From: JAENVU01 sp031422675
Lineage (GTDB): Bacteria > Actinomycetota > Acidimicrobiia > IMCC26256 > JAENVU01
NCBI GenBank assembly: GCA_031422675.1
Contig: JANPMG010000135.1
Span: forward strand, 1-64,000
DNA length: 64,000 nt
Reading direction: 5' to 3'
Positions 50,053 to 58,900 of the stretch are shown here, piece after piece (position 1 is the stretch's first letter; each line of letters begins with the position of its first letter). Both the position numbers and the translations under genes were made by a program. Under the pieces are notes generated by a model. The model was not told where the DNA came from, searched no databases, and worked only from the letters and a program-made list of their open reading frames with translations.

Positions 50053-52531
50053 CCGCCGCCGGCCGCTTGGAAACCCGCCACGCCACGGGCACCGCGACCA
50101 CCGCCGCGACCAGAAGCGTCAGCCCGACGACGAGCAGGGCCGCGAACCACGGGATCGGGGCTTCGGGGACCACGCGCAACCGATCCGCAAAGGTGAGCCA
50201 CGCAACCCGCCCGGCGGCGATCCCGAGCGGCACGGCGACCGCCAATGCGATGAGCACGTACGTCGCAGCTTCGGTTGCGACGGTCGCGCGCACGCGCCGC
50301 CGGTCGAACCCGATGGCGCGCAGAACGGCCAGATCCGTTCGCTGCGAGCGGACCGCGCTGATCAAGACGTTGACGAGCACCGCGATCGCCACGAATCCCA
50401 TCATGAGCGCAAAAACCAATGGCGCGCGGTCGACCGACCCGAGGTCGCGCACCTCTGAGAGGGTCTCGCGCTGCTCGGTACCGATGAAAAAGACGTCGGC
50501 GGACTGAGTGATGTCCAGGCGACGGGCGACGGCCCGGACGACCGCCTTGGTATCAGTGCCCGGAGTGACACGGAGGAATACACCGTCCGGGGTCAGGTCC
50601 GGGTTGAGTCGCGCTACTCCGCCGAGCGTCATCGTGGCGCCGCGGCCCATGCGTTCGGTGAAGGGAATCGCGCCGGTACCGACGATCCGGTAGTTCGCCC
50701 GGGTCTTCTTCCCCGGCTCGTCCCAGGATCCTGCCTGCCCGCGCGCGAGCACGGCGTCGCCCAGGGCGAGGCCCAGTTCCTCGAGTGTCTCGGTACCGAC
50801 GAGAAGCTCGCGACTGGTGCGCGGCGCCCGACCTTCGATCACCGAGGGCCCGACCGCCGAATCACCGGCGAAGCTGAACATCCCAACGGGGATGCCCTGG
50901 GTCCCGAGTCTCAACTGCAACCCGTCCGGGAACGGTGAGAAGAATGTTCCCGGGGCGAAGGCCTCGACTTCCGGCTGGGCTCGGAATGCGGCCGCGACGC
51001 GCGCGTCCGTCAGTGGTTGATCGGCGTCGCTGACGCCCCAGGCCGCGTCCCAGTTCCACCCGGTCAGGCGTGGTGTCCGAACCAACTGGTCGAGGCCTGC
51101 ACCGAACGTGAGCGCGGCAGTCACCGTGAACAGCGCCAGCGTGATCGCGACGACGCTGGTCGCGATCGGTGCACTCCGTCGTCCCGCGCTCCGCTCCAGC
51201 GCCATCTGCACGCCGGAGATCACGCTCGGCGCGGCGCCGGCCCGCACAAGCGTGCCCGCCACCCGAGACCGGCGCGCACGAACGGACGCCGAACCGGCGG
51301 TGGGAAGACGAGCGAGACTCCAGGCCGCAACGCCACCCACGAGCACGGTGAATCCGAACGTGGCTACCGCACCAGCCACCAAGACGGGCCCGTCGAAGGA
51401 GAAGCCCGGATCCGGCTCGAGGGTTCGGGCCAATCCGATCGGCATCATCGGCGAGGCCATGACGGCCACCCACACGGCGACCACGGTCGCCAGTGCCGCG
51501 ATGAAGCCCGCGCGCACCGTGCCCAACGCGGCCCGAGCACGCCGCCCCATACCCAACGCGCTCAGGACGCTGTGGTCGGCCGAATCCAGAAAGGTCTGGC
51601 GGGCGAGCAGCTGACCGAGGACCACCGCACCCGCGAGGGCGGCGAGGGCACCGGCCAACGCGAGCGTCACCGCCTGGGGACGGATGCCACGATCGATTGC
51701 CTCGGAGACGTCATGGAGATCACTGATCACGAACGACGTGATCCCCAATCGCCGCATCTGATCCATCAGGTCTCGCTTGGTCGCGGTTTCGCGCAGGCGG
51801 ACCGCTAAGGCGAACGCGTCCTCGTTCACGGGCTCTTGGGCTACGAACGCAGGCGTGGTATGGACGAAGGTGAAGAAACTGCCCGATGTCGGTGCAACCT
51901 CGCCCGGTGCAACGCCCACCCCGACCACCCGCACGGTGATCGGCGCGCGCCACTTCGAAGGATCGGCCATGCAGTCCGCGCCGTCGAACATCGAGATGCG
52001 GAGACGGTTCCCAGGGACGATGCTCAGTCGATCGGCCATCGCCGCGGACACCACCACTTCGTCCGGACGCGATGGATCGGCGGACCGCCCGTCGAGGATT
52101 CGGAAACGGTTGAGCGTCGTTCCGAATCGGCCGGTCCGGTCGCCGGCCACCAGTACCTGGCCGGGCCCGGAGAAGCACGCATCCGTTGCTTCCGGCTGCA
52201 CCGAACGTCCGTCCTCGGTGGCGACGAACGCCTCGAAGGTGGCTACTGCCGCCGAGTCGGCCACCGCCGGGAGGTTCGCAACGGTTCGCCGGCATCCTTT
52301 CGGATCCCGGCGCGGGTCCCCTTCCTCACAGCTCGGTTGAAGTATCAGGCTGTAGGCGCGGAGGTCGTCGCGGAACCGTTCGTTCGCGCTCGCGGTGCGT
52401 CGAGCACCGGCGGCCGCGGCGATCACTCCGCCCGCGACGATCCCGACCAGGACGCCGAGCCCGAGCCACGCAACCCAGCGGGTCCGCAACTCGTTCCGGA
52501 GCTTCATCCACGCCGCCGGCGCGATGCTCAT
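50033..52531 (-). CDS. FtsX-type ABC transporter permease (second copy)
   Basis: An 832-residue permease: an N-terminal membrane anchor (WVAWLGLGVLVGIVAGGVIAAAAGARR), a large extracytoplasmic domain, then two FtsX domains with four spans each (AVTLALAGALAALAGAVVLGQLL; PLVFALMMGFVAIAVLVNVLISAV). The MacB/FtsX motif LRAIGFDRRRVRATV is near the C-terminus. No ATPase gene is adjacent, which is unusual for this family. The ATG overlaps the stop of a 20-codon leader ORF (ATGA). It lies 233 bases downstream of the first permease gene and is a paralogue of it. Confidence 0.85.
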   Translation of the reverse strand: MSIAPAAWMKLRNELRTRWVAWLGLGVLVGIVAGGVIAAAAGARRTASANERFRDDLRAYSLILQPSCEEGDPRRDPKGCRRTVANLPAVADSAAVATFEAFVATEDGRSVQPEATDACFSGPGQVLVAGDRTGRFGTTLNRFRILDGRSADPSRPDEVVVSAAMADRLSIVPGNRLRISMFDGADCMADPSKWRAPITVRVVGVGVAPGEVAPTSGSFFTFVHTTPAFVAQEPVNEDAFALAVRLRETATKRDLMDQMRRLGITSFVISDLHDVSEAIDRGIRPQAVTLALAGALAALAGAVVLGQLLARQTFLDSADHSVLSALGMGRRARAALGTVRAGFIAALATVVAVWVAVMASPMMPIGLARTLEPDPGFSFDGPVLVAGAVATFGFTVLVGGVAAWSLARLPTAGSASVRARRSRVAGTLVRAGAAPSVISGVQMALERSAGRRSAPIATSVVAITLALFTVTAALTFGAGLDQLVRTPRLTGWNWDAAWGVSDADQPLTDARVAAAFRAQPEVEAFAPGTFFSPFPDGLQLRLGTQGIPVGMFSFAGDSAVGPSVIEGRAPRTSRELLVGTETLEELGLALGDAVLARGQAGSWDEPGKKTRANYRIVGTGAIPFTERMGRGATMTLGGVARLNPDLTPDGVFLRVTPGTDTKAVVRAVARRLDITQSADVFFIGTEQRETLSEVRDLGSVDRAPLVFALMMGFVAIAVLVNVLISAVRSQRTDLAVLRAIGFDRRRVRATVATEAATYVLIALAVAVPLGIAAGRVAWLTFADRLRVVPEAPIPWFAALLVVGLTLLVAAVVAVPVAWRVSKRPAADGLRTE

Positions 52532-52590
52532 CTTGGGTCGCGTCGATTCCGCGGCTTCATCCAGTGTTGGGAAATTGCGTGGATCCGCAT
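52528..52590 (-). CDS. Leader ORF MRIHA-1, coupled to permease
   Basis: A 20-codon ORF starting MRIHA with GGAGAGG seven bases upstream, better than any site for the permease itself. Its TGA overlaps the permease ATG as ATGA. A second permease gene has a leader ORF with the same first five residues and the same overlap (55116-55271). The shared start lies in a duplicated upstream module. It may couple translation or be a remnant of a deleted gene. Confidence 0.55.
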   Translation of the reverse strand: MRIHAISQHWMKPRNRRDPR

Positions 52591-52684
52591 GTCGATGCCT
52601 CTCCGGTCAGAGCAACCATACGGAACCGTGGCCGAACGCCCAGGGGGACAACCGTGCGACAGTGGGGGTGGTAGCCCCCTCCCC
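52577..52684 (-). promoter_or_regulatory. Duplicated promoter/leader module, copy A
   Basis: About 108 bases almost identical to 55258-55363. It contains, in minus-strand order, GGGGGCTACCACCCCC, GTTGTCCCCCTGGGCG, TATGGT (52620-52615) and the GGAGAGG-ATG of the leader ORF. The matching copy precedes the other permease gene, so the two genes share regulatory sequence by duplication. The rest of 52685-52764 is non-coding with nothing recognised. Confidence 0.7.
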
Positions 52685-52764
52685 GAGCTTTCGAGACGTG
52701 AAGCGGACTCACCACGAGCGGTTCGCGGGTCGATCAGCCCTCGCTCATGGGAGCCAGCACCTCG

Positions 52765-55119
52765 TCATTCCGCGCGCAGTACCTCGGCGGCTCGGACTCG
52801 CGTCGCGGTTCGTGCGGGCACAAGCGAGAGGAGCGCAAACACTGTGACGCTCGCGACGGCGAGGGCGACGATCAGGGGCCATGGTGTGATCACGTCGACC
52901 CCGATACCGAGACCGTGCGCGAACCATCGCCAGACGAGTCGTCCGAGAACCAGCCCGACGGGTATTCCGATTGCGAGTCCGGTGATGGTGAGCGCGACTG
53001 CCTGAACGGTGATGGAGGTGCGCACGTTCGCGCGGGTGAAGCCGATTGCCCGGAGCACGCCCAGATCCTTGCGGTGGCGGTGCACGCCGGACAGCGCGGC
53101 GGACACGAGTGATAGGACCCCGACGGTTGCGAGGAAAGCGACGAGTACCCAGGGAAGGGAGTCGGCGTCACCAAGTCGTTCGATGTCGGCGCCGGGCGTG
53201 GGGGTGATGACCTCGGGATGTGCGCCGGGAATCTTCGCCACCCGTCGCATGAATGCGTCGCGATCGACGCCAGATTCGAGCGCGATCAGGCCGGTCGTCG
53301 TACCCTCGTCTTCGGTGCCCTCCACCAGCTCGACGAGTTGATCAAGATTGATCGCGGCGCCACTGGCTGCGAAGGGGACGTCTTCGACGCCGGCGAACAC
53401 TGCCTCTCCGACGACCCGGAACGAGCGGCGACGATCGCCATCACCGAACGTCACCCGGTCGCCGAGCTCCACGCCGTGGGTCGCCATCGAGCGGCGACCG
53501 AGGACCGCCTCGTCCCGGGCATTCACGGGTCGACCCCGCAGCAGGCGCATCGGTGGGGCTCCCGAGATCACCCGGACACCGCGCACCGATCCCGACGTTC
53601 CGTCGACCGACACGGGCGCGTATCGCACCTCGCTCGCGCCGGCGACGCCGTTCTCAGCGGCGACGCGTGCGAGGACTTCGGTATTGACCTGCAGATCCCA
53701 GGTCCACCCGTAGGCCGACGGAGTTTTCAACAGGTGGTCAGTGCTGGCTGCGAAAACGAAGGTTGCGACGAGGGCCGCGCCGGCGAACCCAAGGCCAGCG
53801 ATGGCGACGCGACCGCCCGACTCGCGTCGGTCGGCACCGCCATCGAACGCGAACGAGAGCCCGACGAACGCGGCCGGTCGGCTCAGCGCGTGCGCAAAGG
53901 TTCTCTTGCGTGAACTACGCAACGCTCGCACTGTCCGATCGACCATGCGCCGGGCGCACAAGACCGCGACGATCATCACGATGGCTGCTACCGTCGCGGC
54001 GCTCAACCCCACGACGGCCGCGTCGAAATACACGCCGGTTTCGGGATCTGCGCGTTCCGCCAGACCGAAGGGAACGAAGAGCGTTGTCGCGACTGTCGCC
54101 GCCGCAACCGGCAACGCCGACGCGCACGCGGCGGGCATCGCGACCAACGCGAGCGCACGGCATCGAGCCGCACGGGTCGCGCCGAGTGTCCCGAGCAGAG
54201 ACGCGTCGCCGATGAACCGACTGATGATCCTCATGAACAAGAAGCCGACCGCGGCAAGCCCGGTGAACGCCACCGCAGCGGCCAGGACGTTCAGACCGGT
54301 TGCAACGAAATCGAGCGTGGGCTGGATCGTGGGTTGGCTTCCACTCGGGGAGGTGTCAACTCGTCGCCGGTCGAATCCTGGGAGCGCTCGTATGCGGCGG
54401 GCGACCGCCGCGACCTGTCCGGCCGACGCCGACGGGCCGACGTCAACGAAAATGGCGTATCCCCATGCCCCGATCTTCTCGCCGTAGCGACGCGAGAATC
54501 CCGCGGGCAAGATGATCTGGTCTGAGAGGATCTTGTCCGTGACGATGTTCGTCGGCGCCCGGTGGATCCCCACGACGGTCACTGTCGCATTCGGACCCAT
54601 CGGACCTTCAGGTTCCCCGCCTTGAGAAGTCTTCATCGCTTCGATCTGGGCGGGCGTGTACGACTCGAGCCGAAGCCGGTCACCCACCGACTTCCGGAGC
54701 GCAGCCGCGATTGGCTCCGCCAACACGACCTCGTCGTCCGCGCCGACGAGCGCGGGTCGCCCCGCGACAATCCGGCTCGCATTGACCTCACGGCCGTAGC
54801 CACCGTCGAGACTCGCTCCGATCTGCACGTAGAGATCGGATCCGGCGAGTGCCACGCCACCCATGGAGATCGTCGCGACGCCTTCGACCCCCGGCACTCG
54901 CCGGATCCTCTCAGCGTCAACCGGATTGCCGTCGGGGCTTTCGACGTAGACGTCAGGGAGTCGACTCACCGCGACAAACCGGTCATACGCCGAGCGCGTG
55001 TGGCTCGCGCCAACGAGCAGACCGGTCACGAGCCCGCCCGTGACACCGGCAACAAGTGCCAGGACCAACAGCGAGGCCGCGGATTGGCGCCACCATGAAC
55101 GCAGCGCGGTGCGTGTCAC
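52765..55119 (-). CDS. FtsX-type ABC transporter permease (first copy)
   Basis: A 784-residue permease with an N-terminal anchor (SLLVLALVAGVTGGLVTGLLVG), an extracytoplasmic domain, and FtsX domains near 270-400 and at the C-terminus (LPWVLVAFLATVGVLSLVSAALSGV, LGVLRAIGFTRANVRTSI). It parallels the next gene in layout and motif but is well diverged in the soluble domain. The GTG start overlaps the TGA of a 51-codon leader ORF (GTGA), and GGAGGAG lies within that ORF. No nucleotide-binding subunit is encoded nearby. First large gene of the minus-strand permease-permease-DUF4097-cyclase operon. Confidence 0.85.
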   Translation of the reverse strand: MTRTALRSWWRQSAASLLVLALVAGVTGGLVTGLLVGASHTRSAYDRFVAVSRLPDVYVESPDGNPVDAERIRRVPGVEGVATISMGGVALAGSDLYVQIGASLDGGYGREVNASRIVAGRPALVGADDEVVLAEPIAAALRKSVGDRLRLESYTPAQIEAMKTSQGGEPEGPMGPNATVTVVGIHRAPTNIVTDKILSDQIILPAGFSRRYGEKIGAWGYAIFVDVGPSASAGQVAAVARRIRALPGFDRRRVDTSPSGSQPTIQPTLDFVATGLNVLAAAVAFTGLAAVGFLFMRIISRFIGDASLLGTLGATRAARCRALALVAMPAACASALPVAAATVATTLFVPFGLAERADPETGVYFDAAVVGLSAATVAAIVMIVAVLCARRMVDRTVRALRSSRKRTFAHALSRPAAFVGLSFAFDGGADRRESGGRVAIAGLGFAGAALVATFVFAASTDHLLKTPSAYGWTWDLQVNTEVLARVAAENGVAGASEVRYAPVSVDGTSGSVRGVRVISGAPPMRLLRGRPVNARDEAVLGRRSMATHGVELGDRVTFGDGDRRRSFRVVGEAVFAGVEDVPFAASGAAINLDQLVELVEGTEDEGTTTGLIALESGVDRDAFMRRVAKIPGAHPEVITPTPGADIERLGDADSLPWVLVAFLATVGVLSLVSAALSGVHRHRKDLGVLRAIGFTRANVRTSITVQAVALTITGLAIGIPVGLVLGRLVWRWFAHGLGIGVDVITPWPLIVALAVASVTVFALLSLVPARTATRVRAAEVLRAE

Positions 55120-55271
55120 CTCGCTCCTCCCACGAGAACAGTCGCCTCCTCACCGCGGCGACAAGCCCCAGTTCCCGTTCGAAGGAGAGAACCCGCGACC
55201 ATGACCCGTGTCGGGTCCCATGTGCGCCGACGGGTGATCTGCCCTCGTGAATAGCTCGCGTGGATCCGCAT
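55116..55271 (-). CDS. Leader ORF MRIHA-2, coupled to permease
   Basis: A 51-codon ORF beginning MRIHASYSRGQ with GGAGGGG seven bases before its ATG. The stop TGA overlaps the permease GTG. After the shared MRIHA start the sequence is unrelated to leader 1 and ends GEEATVLVGGAR. No family. It may be a coupling leader, or the fused ends of a lost upstream gene such as the missing ATPase. Confidence 0.5.
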   Translation of the reverse strand: MRIHASYSRGQITRRRTWDPTRVMVAGSLLRTGTGACRRGEEATVLVGGAR

Positions 55272-55363
55272 GTCGATTCCCCTCCGGTCAGAGCGACCAT
55301 ACGCAGCCGTGGCCGGAACGCCTAGGGGGACAACCGTGCGACCGTGGGGGTGGTAACCCCCTC
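55258..55363 (-). promoter_or_regulatory. Duplicated promoter/leader module, copy B
   Basis: Near-identical partner of 52577-52684. It carries GGGGGTTACCACCCCC, GTTGTCCCCCTAGGCG, TATGGT (55301-55296) and GGAGGGG before the leader ATG. The conserved C/G-rich blocks upstream of TATGGT are candidate operator sequence. Confidence 0.7.
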
Positions 55364-55972
55364 ACCATGAGAGGCGGACGCCGCGCCGCGGATGCCGCGC
55401 AGAAGTCGACGGCCTGGTCCGCGCTTTGCCGATCTCGGGCTCGCGTTATTCCTGGTGAAGGATTTCGGCCGGGCGTAAGCGTGCAGCGTTGGCTGCGGGG
55501 CGCCACTCGAGGGCATGAACATCCGTCGAAACGGGGACTCGGAACGTCCAGGAGGGGTCTCAGGAGCATCTGGGACACTATTCAAACCCCGCGCTCGGAC
55601 AACCCACCGCCGACTCCCCGACGGCGGTCGAGCGGACGACTCCCCTGCCTGCGCCCGGCAGTTGCAGCGCCGACCCCAACCCAGAGCAGTCGACGAGCTG
55701 GTCGCCGCATACCTCGCGGGCTCTACACCAGCGGCGCGTCCCTCGCCCAGGTTGGCGCGCGTTCGGCGTCCACGCCTCGACCGTCGCCAACTGCCTCCGC
55801 CTCGCTGGCGTTCAGATCCGACCTCGGCGCGGTTGGACGGCCTGACCAGCACGAGACAAGTTCGGGCTCCACCGTGAGCTTCTCCGGGGTTGGGGAAGAT
55901 CACGCCGTCCGTCTGACCCGGGGAAGCTCACTTCGAGTTGCGTCAGCAAGGTCGTCGGCGTCGGGCACCTCG
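55364..55972. other. Long intergenic region with mobile-element debris
   Basis: About 600 bases between the permease promoter module and the 3' end of the giant repeat gene. It starts with GCGGACGCCGCGCCGCGGATGCCGCG-type sequence resembling the hairpin part of the tRNA-associated repeat. It also contains the helix-turn-helix recombinase remnant at 55689-55845. Reading frames crossing it are not supported by start sites or family resemblance. Confidence 0.5.
55689..55845 (+). pseudogene. Remnant of a recombinase/transposase helix-turn-helix
   Basis: Three successive plus-strand frames together read VDELVAAYLAGS, then TSGASLAQVGAR, then FGVHASTVANCLRLAGVQIRPRRGWTA followed by a stop. This is the C-terminal helix-turn-helix found in actinobacterial serine recombinases (pattern LVAAYxAGxSLxxLAxRFGVHxxTVxxxLRxxGV). 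Two frameshifts separate the pieces and the catalytic domain is missing, so it is a decayed end of a mobile element. Confidence 0.6.
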
Positions 55973-58900
55973 CTACTTCAGACCGATGTTGACGAAGTAG
56001 GTCTGGCCGTCGTCGAGTGTGGCGCCGATGCGCCAGTAGTACCCGAGGCCGGACTTGGGGGTTGCCCAGTTGTAGATGAGCTGGCGTCCGTTTGCGTCCC
56101 ATCGGTAGGAGCCACCGGTCGTTGCCGGGCCGCTGTACGAGGACTCGTCGACGGCGACGCTTGTTGCGCCGCCTTTGGTTGGTGTCAGCCATTGTGGAGC
56201 GGTGGTCGGGCTGACGACCGTTCCGTCGGCCCGCTTGAGTTGGAGCTTCACCGGCACGGTGCTTCCGGCTTTGAAGACGCTCGTGGTCAGACCCGTCTGG
56301 TGGGCGGTGTCGTTGATCGGCTGGAGGAATCCATCGAACGCGTAAACGACACGGAACGGCAAGGTCGTGGATCCGGTGTTGCCGGCGCGGTCGCGTGCGC
56401 CTGCGCAGGTGACGGTGAAGGTGCCGACGCCGTTGGCGTTCCCACCGGTGATGGTCGGGGTCGCGTTCGCGGCGACCCCTGACGTTACGTCCTGCGTCGC
56501 GCAGCCTGGGGTCGGCAGGGTGGCGAGTTGGTAGATCGGGGCGACGCTAGTGACCGCGACCACTGGCGCGGTCTTGTCGACCATGACTGTCAGCGGCGCA
56601 GTTGCGGTGGTGAGGCCGGCCGTGTTCGTGCAGGAGCCGGTGAAGACGGCACCGGCAGTGTCGTTCGTTTGGTGCTGGTCCGCAGTGCACGTCACGGGGC
56701 CGCTGAGATCATCCGCGCCCGAGGTCCGCACGGTGACGTGGGAGGTGTACCAACCGTTCGCGCCGAGCGTGCCGGCGGAGACGGCGACCGCGGCGCTCGG
56801 ACCCGACGCGTCGAGTTTGACCGTGATGGCCTCGGCGGCCGTCGTGAGGCCGGCGGCGTTGGTACACGATCCGTGGAAGATCGCGCCGCTCGTCTCGCTG
56901 GTCTGGGACTGGTCCGGGGTGCAGGTGACCGCGCCCGACACGGTGTCGCTCCCGGAGGCGCGCACGGTGACATCGGACGTGTACCAGTCGTTCGCTCCGA
57001 GCGCGCCGCCGACCACTGCCAGCTGGGCGGTCGGTGCTGTCTTGTCGAGTTTGATTGTGAGGGGGGCTGCGGCGGTGCTGAGGCCGGCGTCGTTCGTGCA
57101 CGAGCCGGTGACGATGGTGCCGCCGGTCTCGGCGGTGAGGGTCTGTTGGGCGCTGCAGCTGGCGCCGCTCGTCGGGTCAGTGCCGACGGTCCGGACGGTG
57201 ACGTCGGACGTGTACCAGCCGTTCGCGCCCACATTCCCGGAGATGATCTCGAGTGTGGCGGTCGGCGGACTCGCGTCGCGCCCGATCGTCAGTGGCTCGG
57301 CGTCCTGGTGACGGCCGGCGTTGTTGGTGCACGATCCGTGGAACACGGTTCCCGGCGTGTCGTCGACTTGCTGCTGGTCGGTGGTGCAGTCCACGGGCTC
57401 GCTGACGTTGTCGGCACCGGAGGTGTGGACGGTGACGTCGGAGGTGTACCAGCCGTTGGCGCCTGCATCGCCGGACGTGACCGAGAGGTTGGCGCTCGGG
57501 TCGGTGGTGTCGAGCTTGAATGTGAGCGGTGCGGCGTCGGTCGAGAGCCCGGCGGCGTTGGTGCAGGCGCCGGGGACGGCGGTGCTCAGCGTATCGGTTG
57601 TGAAGGTCTGGTCGGCGGAGCACGTCACCGGCGCACTCGTGACGTCGCCGCCCGAGGTGGCGACCGTGACCGGCGACGTGTACCAACCGTTGCCACCCAG
57701 ATCCCCGGCCGTGATGGCAAGCGAGGCGCTCGGACCGGTCTGGTCGAGCTTGATGGTGACCGGTGCCGCGTCGGTGGCGAGCCCGGCGTCGTTCGTGCAC
57801 GAGCCGGTCACGACGGTGCCGGTCGTGTCGTCGTGAAGGAGCTGGTCGGGAGTGCAGGCGACCGGCGCGCCAATGTCGTCGCTGCCCGTGGTCGAGACCG
57901 TCACGTCGGCGATGTACCACCCGTGGCTACCGAGCGTGCTGGCGGCGGCGACCGCGGCGGCGGGACCACTCTTGTCGAGCTTGATGGTCAGCGCATCGGC
58001 GTCGGTGGCGAGCCCGGCGTCGTTCGTGCAGGTGCCGTGGAAGGCGCTGCCGGTGGTCTCGGTGGAGAGCACCTGGTCGGCGGTGCAGGTGATGGGGCCG
58101 CTGATCGAGTCGGCACCGGAGGTGGCGACCGTGACGTCGGACGTGTACCAACCGTTCGTGCCGAGCGTGCCGTCGGTGACGGCGAGCGCGGCGCTCGGAC
58201 CGGTTTGGTCGAGCTTGATCGTGATCGGTGCGGCGTCAGTCGAAAGACCGGCGCCATTGGTGCACGAGCCGGTCACGACGGTGCCCGCAGTCTCGGTCGA
58301 CACAACGCTGTCGGCCGTGCAGGTGACACCGCTGGTTGCGTCCTCACCAACCGTCGCGACCGTGACGTCGGAGGTGTACCAGCCATTCGCGCCGACAGTG
58401 CCGGCCATCACTTGCAGTGTGGCGGTCGGAGGCGTCGTATCGACCTTCACCGTGAGCGGGTCGGCGGACTGCAACGAGCCGGCTTCGTTCGCACACGAAC
58501 CGTTGAACTCGGTACCGGTGGTGTCGTCGGTCTGGTGCTGGTCCGGGGTGCACGCCACCGGCGCGCTGATTGTGTCGGCGCCGGTGGTGTGGACGACGAC
58601 GGCGGAGGTGTACCAGCCATTCGCGCCGAGCGTGCCGTCGGCGGACAGTGCCGCGGTGGGATTGCTCCCGTCGAGCTTGATCGTGACCGGTGTGGCGTCG
58701 GTCATGAGTCCGGCGTCGTTCGTGCAGGAACCCGTGACGTCGGTACCGGTGGTCTCGGTGGCCAACACCTGGTCGGCGGTGCAAGTGACGGGTCCGCTGA
58801 TCGAATCGGCGCCCGAGGTGGCGACGGTGACGTCGGAGGTGTACCAGCCATTCGCGCCGAGCGTGCCGGCGGTGACGGAGAGCTGCGCGGTCGGTGCCGT

